From: Frigoriglobus tundricola
GTDB lineage: Bacteria > Planctomycetota > Planctomycetia > Gemmatales > Gemmataceae
Reading direction: 5' to 3'
Assembly (NCBI RefSeq): GCF_013128195.2
Contig: NZ_CP053452.2
Coordinates: 3,100,001-3,164,000 of the forward strand
DNA length: 64,000 nucleotides
Numbering within the stretch: the first letter of the stretch is position 1; every line of letters starts with the position of its first letter. Both the position numbers and the translations under genes were made by a program. Below, in pieces: positions 9,706 to 18,882 of this stretch. The notes under the pieces were generated by a model, which saw only the letters and a list, made by a program, of their open reading frames with translations, did no database searches and was not told the origin of the DNA.

Positions 9706-9979
9706 CTGTTCACCAGAAGGACACCGCTAACCGCGGCGGTGACGGGCGGGCAACGAGGAGATGAAATCATACGAACCGAGTCGGCATCGTGCCAGCGTGC
9801 GAATGGAAACGCGAACAGAAATAACCATACCGGATGACAGTTTGAGCCGTCCACGCGGTTCGGGGGGACGAGTGTACGAGTCTGATGAGGGTGAAATGAA
9901 AAGGTCGAGTGGAGTCAAATGAATCCGATCTGCCGCTTCGGGTTCGCTGCTCGGGTTTTTCTGTTCGCAACCGTTCAGG
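9706..9979. other. Intergenic region
   Basis: No gene seen between the ArsR start and the tRNA-His 3' end. It should contain the ArsR/MATE promoter. Confidence 0.4.
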
Positions 9980-10052
9980 GCGGCGCGGGGGGAGTCGAAC
10001 CCCTCACCTCGGCCTTCACAGGGCCGCGTGCTACCGCTACACCACATGCCGC
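9980..10052 (-). tRNA. tRNA-His (GTG)
   Basis: The cloverleaf can be drawn on the minus strand. It starts at the extra G-1 (base 10052) pairing with discriminator C73 (9980), the identity mark of tRNA-His. The D stem is GTGT/GCAC, the anticodon stem CGGCC/GGCCG with loop CTGTGAA (anticodon GTG), and the T loop TTCGACT. There is one A-C mismatch in the acceptor stem and one at the base of the T stem. The 3' CCA is not encoded. Confidence 0.88.
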
Positions 10053-10491
10053 ATACCGGTCCGCGAATCGCGCGGACCGAATGGTTGCTTATTGTATTCC
10101 CTTACTTTTCTGGTTAATGTACAGTCCAATGCTTGGCTATTTTACGCCACTGCACGCTCTCTTTTCTGGCAGCGGAAACCGGCACTCAAAATAGAGAGAG
10201 GGCGTCCGGTTCAGAAGGTTCGCGCGGCGAGCGCTCTGCTGAGCCCGTATCGCTCTGGGGGGACTACACACCTTCTGGGCAGTACACACAAGGCGGGCCT
10301 GGTGGCACTGTGTCTCACAAGGGCGACGGGGTCCGCGCTCAGCGGTAACACCGCAGCACAACGAGTGAACGCGCTCACCCGAACGGACACGGGTCCGTGA
10401 CCCACGCCTTGATCTTCGTCTCTTCTTTGCGTAAACCTTCCGACACCTCTCCACTCAAATTGTATTGCCGTGCCCACCCGGAGAGCGAACC
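10053..10491. other. Intergenic region, locally AT-rich
   Basis: No gene is supported. Bases ~10085-10135 are clearly richer in A/T than the surroundings and could hold the tRNA-His promoter. The longer open frames here are Arg-rich and look like chance. Confidence 0.4.
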
Positions 10492-10803
10492 GTGCCCGTT
10501 CGTCCCACCACACATTTCACCTGGCAGGTCCTGCGCACGGTGAAGCGGAGTACCACCCCGCCCACGGGGCGGACCCTGCGCATCGCCCCCACGGTCAGCA
10601 CGAAGGACGGCGCGTTCCTGACCGTGCTGGTCGAGGAAGGGTTGCTGAAGCGCGTCACCGGGACCGCCGACGCCCCATTCGAGGCGACCTACGCCCTCAC
10701 TGCGCTGGGCGAACACGCGGCCGAGTACGGTGAGTACGAGTACCGGGTGCGGTCGGCGCCGGTTGCCGAACCGGTCCCGGTGAAGAAGGTGAAGAAGAAG
10801 TGA
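10492..10803 (+). CDS. Small conserved-looking protein of unknown function
   Basis: The start is GTG 10492, with GGAG at 10480-10483 giving 8-base spacing; this is preferred over an upstream start at 10465. The 103-residue product has a helix-turn-helix-like middle (GAFLTVLVEEGLLKRVTG, then FEATYALTALGEHAAEYGEYEY), which resembles the wing and dimer helix of small winged-helix regulators. It ends in a Lys-rich tail. I do not recognise the family; a DNA-binding role is only inferred. Confidence 0.6.
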   Translation: MPVRPTTHFTWQVLRTVKRSTTPPTGRTLRIAPTVSTKDGAFLTVLVEEGLLKRVTGTADAPFEATYALTALGEHAAEYGEYEYRVRSAPVAEPVPVKKVKKK

Positions 10804-11244
10804 ACGGCTCGCGCCGGTGGGACAGGGCACCCGTGCGATGCGTGTGCCCTTGTTGCTGCTGGCGTGTCGGACAACCCTTTAACTTCAACGCACGCATTCC
10901 GGGGCCGTCCCCCCGCCCTACCGAGTGCCCTCCTGATCGGCACGTTCTGCGTCACCTGCGACTCTTTTCTGTCCCGGCTGCGGCCGTACACGCGAAGCCC
11001 CTTTTTGACCCCGCTTCTCGCGGACCGGGGAGTGGGGCCGAAAGCCACCGCCCGTCCGGCTCCCCTTGCGTCCCGGGGAAGGGGCTGCGGGGAGTCGGGT
11101 TGCGGCGCCCGCGACGTCCTGCTCGAAGTCGGTGGCACGCCGGCACGCCGGCCGTGTCGGACCCAGCCCCTTTCCGTCGGGCGCGGGGTAGTGTAACTTG
11201 TACGAGTTAGCCGTACCGATTCGTTCTCCGCACCAGGAGCCACG
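10804..11244. other. Intergenic region
   Basis: About 440 bases without a supported gene. Frames crossing it in both directions are compositionally Arg/Pro-rich. It contains G/C-rich imperfect repeats (GGGGAAGGGGCTGCGGGGA near 11079) but no clear terminator or tRNA. Confidence 0.4.
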
Positions 11245-12390
11245 ATGCGATTACTCTGCGCCGCCGCTCTGTCCCTGTCGTTCGGCCTGTGGGTCGCGTT
11301 CGCACAGGACAAGAAGCCGGCCGAGACGAAGACCGACCGAGCCGCCAAGCTCGAAGTGCTGAAGAAGAAGTTCGACGAAGAGAACAAGGAGCTGATCGAG
11401 AAGCTCCAGAAGGCCGAGAGCCCGGTGGAGGCCCGCGGGGTCCAGGCCGAGATGCGCGAGTTGGTTCTGATCACCGCCGGCAAGGTCATTGTCATCGCGG
11501 AGAGCGACCCGAAGGACCAAACCGGGTTCGAGGCGGCGGCGCTCATCGTGAAGACGGCCGGGCCGGTCGGCGCGAGCGGGCCGGAGGTCGAAAAGGCGGT
11601 CGCCATCATCGCCGAGCACCACGTCGCCAACGCGAAGGTCAAGGAGTTCCTCATCCCGGCCATGCGGATGGGGCCGGCCGGCGAGAAGCTGCTCAAGGCC
11701 GTCAGCGAGAAGGCGCCGGACAAGGAGGCCAAGGGCCTCGCGCTGTTCCTCCGCGGGTTCGTCAAGGCCCAGGGCATCGACGAAGAAGAGGACGAGGCGA
11801 AAATGGCCCTCATCGTGAAAGACGCGACCGCGCTGCTCGAAGAGGCCGCGAAGGTGGCCCCGGACGTCATCGTCGGCAACTCCAAAACCACCATCGCCAA
11901 GATGTCGGCAAAAGAGATCGAGGGGCTGAAGGGGGTTCTGGCGCTGGGCGTGGGCAAGCCGGCCCCGGACGTGAACTCGGCGCTGCTCGAAGGCAAGAAG
12001 GTGAAGCTGTCGGACTACAAGGGCAAGGTCGTGCTGCTGGACATCTGGGCCACGTGGTGCGGGCCGTGCCGGGCGATGATCCCGCACGAGCGCGAACTGG
12101 TGGACAAGAACAAGGACAAGCCGTTCGTGCTGGTGAGCGTGAGCGCCGACGACAAGAAGGAGACGCTGGAGAAGTTCCTGGAGAAGGAAAAGATGCCGTG
12201 GGTCCACTGGTGGGACAACGGCCCCGAGAGCGAAGTGCTGAAGAAGTACCGGGTCCGGGCGTTCCCGACGCTGTACCTGATCGACCACAACGGTGTCGTC
12301 AAGCACAAGTGGATCGGCAACCCCGGCAACGACAAGATCGACGCCGCCGTCGAGGAGCTGGTGAAGGCCGCGTCCAAGGCGCGGGGCTGA
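11245..12390 (+). CDS. Exported TlpA-like thioredoxin-fold protein
   Basis: ATG 11245 follows AGGAG at 11235-11239. The 381-residue product has a cleavable signal peptide (LLCAAALSLSFGLWVAFAQ). A helical, charged domain of about 210 residues (acidic/Lys-rich, coiled-coil-like start) precedes a C-terminal TlpA/ResA-type domain. The redox motif is WCGPC in LLDIWATWCGPCRAM near residue 271, with the cis-Pro segment AFPTLYLID near residue 342. Such proteins reduce or maintain periplasmic disulphides, often for cytochrome c maturation. It seems monocistronic and ends in a terminator. Confidence 0.88.
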   Translation: MRLLCAAALSLSFGLWVAFAQDKKPAETKTDRAAKLEVLKKKFDEENKELIEKLQKAESPVEARGVQAEMRELVLITAGKVIVIAESDPKDQTGFEAAALIVKTAGPVGASGPEVEKAVAIIAEHHVANAKVKEFLIPAMRMGPAGEKLLKAVSEKAPDKEAKGLALFLRGFVKAQGIDEEEDEAKMALIVKDATALLEEAAKVAPDVIVGNSKTTIAKMSAKEIEGLKGVLALGVGKPAPDVNSALLEGKKVKLSDYKGKVVLLDIWATWCGPCRAMIPHERELVDKNKDKPFVLVSVSADDKKETLEKFLEKEKMPWVHWWDNGPESEVLKKYRVRAFPTLYLIDHNGVVKHKWIGNPGNDKIDAAVEELVKAASKARG

Positions 12391-12430
12391 GCGGTCCGGG
12401 CCTCGGCTTTGGCACAGAGGGCGAAAACCG

Positions 12431-12458
12431 AAACCCACCCGACGCCGGGTGGGTTTTT
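12431..12458 (+). terminator. Rho-independent terminator after the TlpA-like gene
   Basis: Bases 12431-12440 pair with 12447-12456 (AAACCCACCC/GGGTGGGTTT) around a 6-base loop, and the T run continues to 12457. It begins 41 bases after the stop codon and ends before the pabB start. Confidence 0.85.
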
Positions 12459-12480
12459 CGCGCGCCCTATACTTCTTCAC

Positions 12481-13956
12481 ATGGACACCGGCGCGCCACT
12501 CCTGTTCGACGCCGTGCCCGTGCCGACGCCGCCCGGTGGCCCGCTGGTGGCGGAACTGGTGCCCGCCCCGGACCCGTGGGCCGTCGCTCGGAAACTGGCG
12601 CACCTCCCGCACCTCCTGTTCCTCGACTCCGCCGAACGCCACGGGGAGCGCGGGCGGTACTCATACGTCGCGGCAACCGGCGAAATCAGCGGGGACCGGT
12701 TCGGTCCCGAACAACCGGGCTCGCGCCGCGATGGCCCTTTCGCGGTCGATCAAGGTAAACTTGCCTCTTTTCGATCCACCTCTGTTCCGGGCCTTCCCCC
12801 CTTCCAAGGTGGCATCGCCGGGTTGCTTTCCTACGGGCTGAGCCGGACCTTCGAGCGGATCCCCGAGCCCCGGCGGGACGAGTTCCACGTGCCGGACTCG
12901 GCCACCGGCACATACGACTGGGTGATCAGCTTTGATCACTCGGAGTCGCGAGCCTGGCTCGTTTCCACTGGGTACCCTTTTACGGAGCACCCGCGGCAGA
13001 ACGACCACGCGGTCGAACGCCTCCGCGCTGTTCTGTCTTTGCTCCGCGCGCCTCGGGGGGCTCACGCCCCCCGCTCGCCGGGGGCGGCTGAGGTCCCCCG
13101 CGCCAGTCTGTGCCCCCAGTACCCGTTGCCCGGGTTCCCCGGTGTGACCAGTAACTTCAGCCGCGAGGGCTACGAGGCCGCGGTGCGGCGGGCGGTGGAG
13201 TACGTCCACGCGGGCGATTGTTTTCAGGTGAACCTGTCCCAGCGGTTGCTCAGTCCGCTCCGCGAACACCCGCTCGAACTGTACGGCCGGCTCCGCGAAC
13301 GGAACCCGGCCCCGTTCGCCGCGTACTTCGACCTCGGCGACTTCCAGGTCCTGAGCGCGTCGCCGGAACGCTTCTTGCGGGCCTTCCCGGACGGCGAAGT
13401 GGAAACGCGGCCGATCAAGGGGACCCGCCCGCGCGGGCGCACGCCCGAAGAGGACGCGGCACTCGTCCGCGACCTCGCGAGCAGCCCGAAGGACCGGGCC
13501 GAGAACGTGATGATCGTGGACCTGCTCCGCAACGACATCGGCAAGGTGTGTGAGTTCGGGTCGGTCCGGGTGCCGCGGGTGTGCGAAGTGGAAACGTTCC
13601 GCTTCGTTCACCACCTCGTGTCGGAAGTGCGCGGGACGCTGCGCCCGGGGCTCGGCGCGCTCGACCTGCTCGCGGCGGCGTTCCCCGGCGGCAGCGTGAC
13701 CGGCGCGCCGAAGGTGCGGGCGATGGAGATCATCGCGGAACTGGAGCCGACCGCGCGCGGGCCGTACTGCGGGTGCCTCGGCTGGGTCGGGTTCGACGGG
13801 GCGATGGACACGAACATCCTGATCCGCACGTTCACCGCGGGCCGCGGGTGGGTGCAGTTCCCGGTCGGCGGCGGCGTAGTGGCCGACAGCGACCCGGCCC
13901 GCGAGTATGAAGAAACGCTACACAAGGCCGCCGGACTGCTGCGGGCGTTAAAGTAG
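12481..13956 (+). CDS. pabB: Aminodeoxychorismate synthase component I
   Basis: ATG 12481 gives 491 residues. The chorismate-binding domain fills the C-terminal half: FQVNLSQRL, ERFLRAFPDGEVETRPIKGTRPRG, RAENVMIVDLLRNDIGKVC and PGGSVTGAPKVRAMEIIAELE. The active-site motif reads PIKGT, with the lysine typical of PabB rather than the PIAGT of TrpE, so the predicted product is 4-amino-4-deoxychorismate for folate. No PabA glutaminase or PabC lyase lies next to it. Between the N-terminal region and the catalytic domain is an odd Pro/Arg/Ala-rich segment encoded by a G/C palindrome (see the repeat at 13055). Confidence 0.88.
   Translation: MDTGAPLLFDAVPVPTPPGGPLVAELVPAPDPWAVARKLAHLPHLLFLDSAERHGERGRYSYVAATGEISGDRFGPEQPGSRRDGPFAVDQGKLASFRSTSVPGLPPFQGGIAGLLSYGLSRTFERIPEPRRDEFHVPDSATGTYDWVISFDHSESRAWLVSTGYPFTEHPRQNDHAVERLRAVLSLLRAPRGAHAPRSPGAAEVPRASLCPQYPLPGFPGVTSNFSREGYEAAVRRAVEYVHAGDCFQVNLSQRLLSPLREHPLELYGRLRERNPAPFAAYFDLGDFQVLSASPERFLRAFPDGEVETRPIKGTRPRGRTPEEDAALVRDLASSPKDRAENVMIVDLLRNDIGKVCEFGSVRVPRVCEVETFRFVHHLVSEVRGTLRPGLGALDLLAAAFPGGSVTGAPKVRAMEIIAELEPTARGPYCGCLGWVGFDGAMDTNILIRTFTAGRGWVQFPVGGGVVADSDPAREYEETLHKAAGLLRALK
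13055..13083. repeat. Palindromic repeat inside pabB
   Basis: GGGGGG-CTCACG-CCCCCC at 13055-13072 is followed by GCTCGCCGGGG. It encodes a low-complexity stretch in the linker of PabB. The same GGCTCACGCC...CGCTCGCCGG pattern occurs at 2997-3020, which suggests a dispersed element that landed in frame. Confidence 0.55.
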
Positions 13957-14070
13957 CGTCACGATACGGGGTCACGGGGGACACGGTTCGGGACCTGGTC
14001 TTGCGGATCGGGGTCGAAGCTCCGAAAGTGCCCGTATTAGGTTAACCGGCGCCCAATGGAGTTACACGCT

Positions 14071-15144
14071 ATGAGCCGCGCGCTCGCACACATCGCCCTG
14101 TTCCTCGTGTTCTCACCGGCCGGGGCCGCCGACCCGGCGCCGGTGCCGCGAACGGCCGCGAAGCCGGCGACCGCGGTCGCCGAGTCGAGCCTCGCCACCG
14201 GGAGCGGCCAGATCCGCCAGTTCGCGTTCGACGGCGACCCGAACACGTACTTCGCCTCCGAGAAGAACGCCACCAAGGCCGACCACTTCACGCTCACCTT
14301 CGACACGCCGGTGCCCGTGAAGTCGGTACGCGTAGCCACGGGGCTCCCCAAGGGCGGCGCCAAGCTCGACGCCGGCGTGCTGGAGGTGTCCGCCGACGGG
14401 AAGGCGTTCGAGGAGCTGGCGCAGTTCGCCGACGGGGCGGCCCACGGCGCGCCGAAGGGCAAGGTGAAAGCGGTCCGCGTCCGCCCGACGGACGATCTCA
14501 AGCACCCCCTCGTGATCCGCGAGATCACCGTGGACGCGGACCCGCGGGTCGCGGTGTTCCACCACCCGATCGAGTTCGTGGTGAACGTGGCCGCCGCGCC
14601 GGACATGAAAGAGTGGGCGAACAACGCGGCCCGCGTGTGCGAGCGCCAGTACCCGATGATTTGCGAGGAGCTGGCGAGCGACGGGTTCGCGCCGCTCACG
14701 GTGATCCAGATGACCCTGCGGGCCGATTACAACGGCGTGGCCGAGGCCGGCGGCGGGCGGATCACCGGCTCGGTGAAGTACTTCAAGGCGCACCCGGACG
14801 ACGTCGGCGCGATGGTTCACGAGACCGTCCACTGCGTGCAAATGTACCGCGGGCGCGGGAACCCGGGCTGGCTGGTCGAGGGCGTCGCGGACTACATCCG
14901 GTTCTTCAAGTACGAGGCGACGAAGCCCCGGCCGCTGCCCCCGGAGCGGGCCAAGTACGACGGCAGCTACCGCACCTCCGCGGCGTTCCTCGCGTTCCTC
15001 GCGGACACGTACGACCCGCAAATCGTTCGCAAACTGAACGCGGCCATGCGGGCGGGGAAGTACAAAGAGGACGTGTGGAAGGACCTCACCGGCAAGCCGG
15101 TCGAGGACCTCGGCCGCGAGTGGCAGAAGTCGCTCGCGAAGTGA
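14071..15144 (+). CDS. Secreted BSP-type (basic secretory protein) metallopeptidase with discoidin-like domain
   Basis: ATG 14071 (GGAG at 14058) is preferred over 14056; the 357-residue product then begins with a signal peptide (ALAHIALFLVFSPAGAA). Residues ~35-150 resemble an F5/8 type C (discoidin-like) carbohydrate-binding domain (QIRQFAFDGDPNTYFASE). The rest matches the basic secretory protein family: AMVHETVHCVQMY contains the HExxH zinc motif, followed by NPGWLVEGVADYIRF. A secreted metallopeptidase is likely, with its substrate unknown. The downstream P450 starts 26 bp after the stop and may be co-transcribed. Confidence 0.85.
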   Translation: MSRALAHIALFLVFSPAGAADPAPVPRTAAKPATAVAESSLATGSGQIRQFAFDGDPNTYFASEKNATKADHFTLTFDTPVPVKSVRVATGLPKGGAKLDAGVLEVSADGKAFEELAQFADGAAHGAPKGKVKAVRVRPTDDLKHPLVIREITVDADPRVAVFHHPIEFVVNVAAAPDMKEWANNAARVCERQYPMICEELASDGFAPLTVIQMTLRADYNGVAEAGGGRITGSVKYFKAHPDDVGAMVHETVHCVQMYRGRGNPGWLVEGVADYIRFFKYEATKPRPLPPERAKYDGSYRTSAAFLAFLADTYDPQIVRKLNAAMRAGKYKEDVWKDLTGKPVEDLGREWQKSLAK

Positions 15145-15170
15145 CCCCGGCGGTTCGCCCGGAGACCCGT

Positions 15171-16508
15171 ATGCCGTCGAACGCTCTGCCGCCCGGTCCG
15201 CGGGGGTCGCTCCTCGGCGGCAGCCTGCGCGACTTCAGCACCCACCGGCTCGATTTCTTCGTGCGCGTGGCGCGCGAGTACGGCGACCTCGCGAGCTTCC
15301 GGTTCGGGCCGCGGCGCCTGTTCCTCGCCAGCCACCCCGACCTGATCGAACAGGTGCTGGTCACCGACGCGAAGCACTACATCAAGCACTTCGGCGCCCG
15401 GATGTACAAGCCGGTTCTGGGCAACGGGCTGGTCACCAGCGAGGGCGACTTCTGGCTCCGCCAGCGGCGCCTGTCGCAGCCGGCGTTCCTCAAGGCGCGG
15501 GTGCTGTCGTACGCCCCGGTGATGAGCGACCTCACCCGCGCCATGCTCGCGCGCTGGCACCCGGGCCAACACATTAACGTCCATGAAGAGTTCAGCCGGC
15601 TGACGAGCGCGATCGCCCTGAAGACGCTCTTCGGGCTGGACGACGCGGGCGACCGCGAGGAGTTCGTGGCCAGCTTGCGCGAGGCCTTCGACCTGTTGAG
15701 CGCGCGGTTCGGCGACCTGGTCCGCACGCCCCTCTGGGTGCCGACCCCGCGGAACCGCCGCACGACGCGGGCGATCGCGCACCTCTACCGCGTCGTGGAC
15801 GGGTTCATCGCCCAGGGGCGCGCCCGGAAGGAACCGGGGGACGACCTGCTCTCCCGGCTCGTCGCGGCCCGGGACGACGACGGCTCGCAGATGACCGACA
15901 CGCAGCTCCGCGAGGAGGCGATGACGCTCTACCTCGCGGGCCACGAGACCACCGCGCTCACGCTCACCTGGAGCTGGTACCTGCTCAGCACGCACCCCGC
16001 CGCCGAGGCCAGGCTGGCGGAGGAGTGGGCGCGGGTCCTCGGCGGGCGCGCGCCGGCGCCGGACGACCTGCCCCACCTGCCGTACACGGACGCGGTGATC
16101 ACCGAGGCGATGCGGGTGTACCCGCCGGTGTACCTGATCGGCCGCGAGGCCACGTGCGACCTCGAACTGGGCGGCTACCGGGTGAAGAAGGGCACCACGA
16201 TCTTCATGAGCCAGTGGGTCAGCCACCGCGACCCCCGGTACTTCGGCCCGGACCCGGACGCGTTCCGCCCCGAGCGCTGGCTGGACGGCCTCGCCAAGCG
16301 CATCCCGAAGTACGCGTACTACCCGTTCGGCGGCGGCCCGCGCGTGTGCATCGGCAACACGTTCGCGCTCATGGAAGCCGCGATCCTGCTCGCGACCGTC
16401 GGCCAGCGGTACCGGTTCACGCTCGACCCGAACGCGGTGATCGAGACGAGCCCGCAGATCACGCTCTTGCCCACTTACGGCATCCCGGCCACGCTCGCGC
16501 TGCGGTAA
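15171..16508 (+). CDS. Cytochrome P450
   Basis: ATG 15171 gives 445 residues, the normal length of a soluble bacterial P450. The N-terminal LPPGPRG proline-rich start is present. The I-helix oxygen-activation motif is AGHETTALTL (near residue 262), the K-helix ExxR is EAMR, the PERW segment is DAFRPERW, and the haem-cysteine loop is FGGGPRVCIGN near residue 390. No ferredoxin or reductase is adjacent. The substrate cannot be predicted; the sequence resembles the CYP102/CYP110-like fatty-acid/terpene group in these motifs. Confidence 0.95.
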   Translation: MPSNALPPGPRGSLLGGSLRDFSTHRLDFFVRVAREYGDLASFRFGPRRLFLASHPDLIEQVLVTDAKHYIKHFGARMYKPVLGNGLVTSEGDFWLRQRRLSQPAFLKARVLSYAPVMSDLTRAMLARWHPGQHINVHEEFSRLTSAIALKTLFGLDDAGDREEFVASLREAFDLLSARFGDLVRTPLWVPTPRNRRTTRAIAHLYRVVDGFIAQGRARKEPGDDLLSRLVAARDDDGSQMTDTQLREEAMTLYLAGHETTALTLTWSWYLLSTHPAAEARLAEEWARVLGGRAPAPDDLPHLPYTDAVITEAMRVYPPVYLIGREATCDLELGGYRVKKGTTIFMSQWVSHRDPRYFGPDPDAFRPERWLDGLAKRIPKYAYYPFGGGPRVCIGNTFALMEAAILLATVGQRYRFTLDPNAVIETSPQITLLPTYGIPATLALR

Positions 16509-16775
16509 CGGGTCGAATCGCCCCGGCCGGCGCCCCCGACCGAAACTTGCCGGGCGAACGGCCCGATACTAAACCACTAAGACGGGGTGCGGTCGCCTCT
16601 CGTACCCCGGCCGCGAATTGTGGCGAACCCGACCGCGACTCTTTTGAGACGCCCGCTGAGGTCCCGCCAACCTTTCTGCACCCCCCGCGCACGGTCCCAC
16701 CTGGTCCGGTGCGCGTTCAACGGGCCGCCCAACTCGGCACCAGCAGCGCCGAGCGGACCGCACGGAGCCGATCCG

Positions 16776-17126
16776 GTGGCGAAAGACCCCCTCGAACCCA
16801 AACGGTGTGCGAAACTGCTCTCCGCGCTCGCCGCGCCGGAGCGGCTCAAGATCGTTCGCTTCCTGGCCGACGGAAAGCACACCGTCACCGAAATCGTCGC
16901 GATGCTCCGCATCCAGGCCGTCAACGTGTCCCACCACCTGATGGTTCTCAAGCACGCCGGGTTGATCCGCGGCACGAAGCGGGGCCGGTTCGTGGATTAC
17001 TCTCTGAAGCCGGGCGTTCTGGAAGAGGCCGTACAAGCCGGCATCCCGCGCGAGGCGCTGAACCTCGGGTGTTGCAAGCTCGAACTCCCCACGGACGGCG
17101 GCCCCCCGAGTGGGCCGTGCGAGTGA
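16776..17126 (+). CDS. ArsR-family winged-helix regulator
   Basis: GTG 16776, with GGAG at 16764-16767, gives 116 residues. The upstream in-frame extension is Arg/Pro-rich and unlikely to be translated. The core LLSALAAPERLKIVRFLADGKHTVTEIV and NVSHHLMVLKHAGLIRGTKRGRFVDYSL is a typical ArsR wHTH. The C-terminus carries a CC pair (LGCCKLELP) and a further Cys near the end, so thiol or metal sensing is possible. The neighbouring membrane/TPR gene starts 93 bases after its stop. Confidence 0.85.
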   Translation: MAKDPLEPKRCAKLLSALAAPERLKIVRFLADGKHTVTEIVAMLRIQAVNVSHHLMVLKHAGLIRGTKRGRFVDYSLKPGVLEEAVQAGIPREALNLGCCKLELPTDGGPPSGPCE

Positions 17127-17219
17127 ACCGGGCCGCGTGCGGCCGGCCATCCCCGTTCCGAGTTACGCAACCGAGTTTTTAAACGTGTGCGGTTGTACCG
17201 CCCGCTACCGGAGGGCGCC

Positions 17220-18365
17220 GTGGGACGTGTCGCGATCGTTGGGCTCGGCGTCGCAATTCTGACCGTCGTCTTCGTTTCGGACGGGCGGGCGTCACTGCAC
17301 CACCCCACCGATCCGATGGCCGTTCCGGTGAACGCGAACGGCGAACCGGAGGCACTCCCGTTCAACGAGTTCCTCCGGCGCCGGCTCGTGCTGCGGAACG
17401 AGTTCAACGAGAAGTGGCCGCTCGAATTTCCCGATCCGAAGGACCCGGCGCGGAAGCTGAAATCGGACCGCGGAATATTGAAGGACCGGATCGACCAGGA
17501 ACGCAAGGTCCCCAACCGCACGCAGGAACAGAGCATCGCTTTGGCGGTGGACCTCCTGCGCTTCGGCAAAGCCGATGAGGCCGATGGCGTGCTGGTGGGG
17601 AAGCAGCGCCAGGGGTATCTGGGGAACATCACCCTCGCTCACATCGCGGCGGCACAGGCCAACCCGGACCAGAAGTTAAAGTCCCTGAACTGGCCCCGCG
17701 CGCTGGACCACCTGTCCATCGCAACCGACGAGGTGCCGCCGAAAGAGTTCCCCGGCCTCACGCCGCAGCAACTCGCCTGGCAGGTCAAACTCAACCGCAC
17801 CGTGTTGATGAAGTTCATGCGCCTGCGGCTCGAAGAGGCTCGCGGCCCGAAGCACCCGCTGGAGGACGAACTCCCGGACCGGATCTTCGACGTGAATTTT
17901 GTGAACGCTTCTGGCGCTTACGAACCCGGGGTGCTCGCACCGGGGGAAGCGGCCAAGCTCCCGCCGGACGCGATTGCGACCGCTCAGCAACTCGCGCTGT
18001 GGTTCCCGGGCGACACCCGACTGTACTGGTTGCTCGCGGAGCTGTACGCCGCGAAGGGCGAGTTCGCGGCGGCGCGGAAGATCATGAACGAGTGCGTCGA
18101 TTCGGGCACGTACAGCAACCGGAAAGCGCTCATGCAGCACCGCGAGGCCGTAGCCAGGGCGGCCGACGCAAAGGGCGCGGCCCCGGACGAAGCGCTGATC
18201 GGGCCGCCCGCCGACCAACCGGCCGAGCCCCCGCCCGACGTTCCGTTCACCATGAACGCGGTGTGGGTCTATTTCGGCGCGGTCGCGGCCCTCGCCCTCT
18301 TCGCGCTGTTTCGGGCCGTCACGAAAAAGCGTAAGGGCGCGGCCGATTGCGGCCCCATCAGGTGA
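17220..18365 (+). CDS. Membrane-anchored TPR-like protein of unknown function
   Basis: GTG 17220 is preferred because GGAGGG lies just upstream (17209-17214); an alternative GTG is at 17187. The ~381-residue product has an N-terminal membrane segment (VAIVGLGVAILTVVFV) and a C-terminal one (AVWVYFGAVAALALFALF) followed by a Lys/Arg-rich cytoplasmic tail. The long region between should lie outside the membrane. TPR-like helices are seen at ALAVDLLRFGKADEADGVL and LYWLLAELYAAKGEFAAARKIM. It may scaffold periplasmic partners; no family recognised. Confidence 0.7.
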   Translation: MGRVAIVGLGVAILTVVFVSDGRASLHHPTDPMAVPVNANGEPEALPFNEFLRRRLVLRNEFNEKWPLEFPDPKDPARKLKSDRGILKDRIDQERKVPNRTQEQSIALAVDLLRFGKADEADGVLVGKQRQGYLGNITLAHIAAAQANPDQKLKSLNWPRALDHLSIATDEVPPKEFPGLTPQQLAWQVKLNRTVLMKFMRLRLEEARGPKHPLEDELPDRIFDVNFVNASGAYEPGVLAPGEAAKLPPDAIATAQQLALWFPGDTRLYWLLAELYAAKGEFAAARKIMNECVDSGTYSNRKALMQHREAVARAADAKGAAPDEALIGPPADQPAEPPPDVPFTMNAVWVYFGAVAALALFALFRAVTKKRKGAADCGPIR

Positions 18366-18410
18366 CGCTGACGCGCGCCCGCGGTCAGTGGGCTCGAAGT
18401 CGGTCGCCCC

Positions 18411-18695
18411 TTATCGGACCGGGCTGCCGGACGGACCGGCCCCGGCGCCGATGAGAGGGCGGCCGACGAAGTAACGAGCGATGGTTTCCGCGAGACTCTT
18501 GCCGATTCCCGGCACCTGTTCGAGGTAATGCGTGCGGCCGGCGGCGACGAGTTCCGCGACCTCGTTTTGCAAGCCGAGGACGGCCATCGCGGCCGACCGG
18601 AACGCCCGCACGCGGTACAGATTGCTGCCGGAACGCGCGAGCTTGGTCGCGTCCGCGCGAAGTTTCTGGGCGATATCCTGATTTGTTAGCGGCAT
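18411..18695 (-). CDS. Helix-hairpin-helix protein (DNA polymerase beta N-terminal type)
   Basis: ATG 18695, with a full AGGAGGT Shine-Dalgarno at 18701-18707, gives 94 residues. The sequence resembles the N-terminal domain of PolX/DNA polymerase beta: NQDIAQKLRADATKL, YRVRAFRSAAMAVLGL, then the HhH hairpin LEQVPGIGKSLAETIARYFV. The polymerase and PHP domains are absent, so this is a stand-alone module that probably binds DNA ends or gaps. It is divergent from the membrane protein at 18883. Confidence 0.8.
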   Translation of the reverse strand: MPLTNQDIAQKLRADATKLARSGSNLYRVRAFRSAAMAVLGLQNEVAELVAAGRTHYLEQVPGIGKSLAETIARYFVGRPLIGAGAGPSGSPVR

Positions 18696-18717
18696 AACGC
18701 ACCTCCTGGGTACATTT

Positions 18718-18731
18718 GTTCCACAGGGAAC
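18718..18731. promoter_or_regulatory. Possible operator palindrome
   Basis: GTTCC-ACAG-GGAAC is a perfect 5-bp inverted repeat, 23 bases upstream of the HhH gene's start and just beyond its Shine-Dalgarno. The position suits a repressor site. It does not match a classical LexA box, so the binding protein is unknown. Confidence 0.3.
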
Positions 18732-18882
18732 GCCTGTACACAAGGTCAGTTGCCGATTTTTTCGCGCGCAGCCGACGGCGTTTCTTTTGCGTCGGCCGCG
18801 GCGGGGCGAGTGGCTGGGGCGCACGAGTATCGATACTCTCTCACCAGCCGGCGCGCGCCGGCCGTTCGCCAGGAGGGCAGCC

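Noticed and set aside
14613-15170. Long N-terminal extension of the P450 frame
   Set aside because: It overlaps the BSP peptidase gene in another frame; P450 begins at ATG 15171 with the usual PPGP start.
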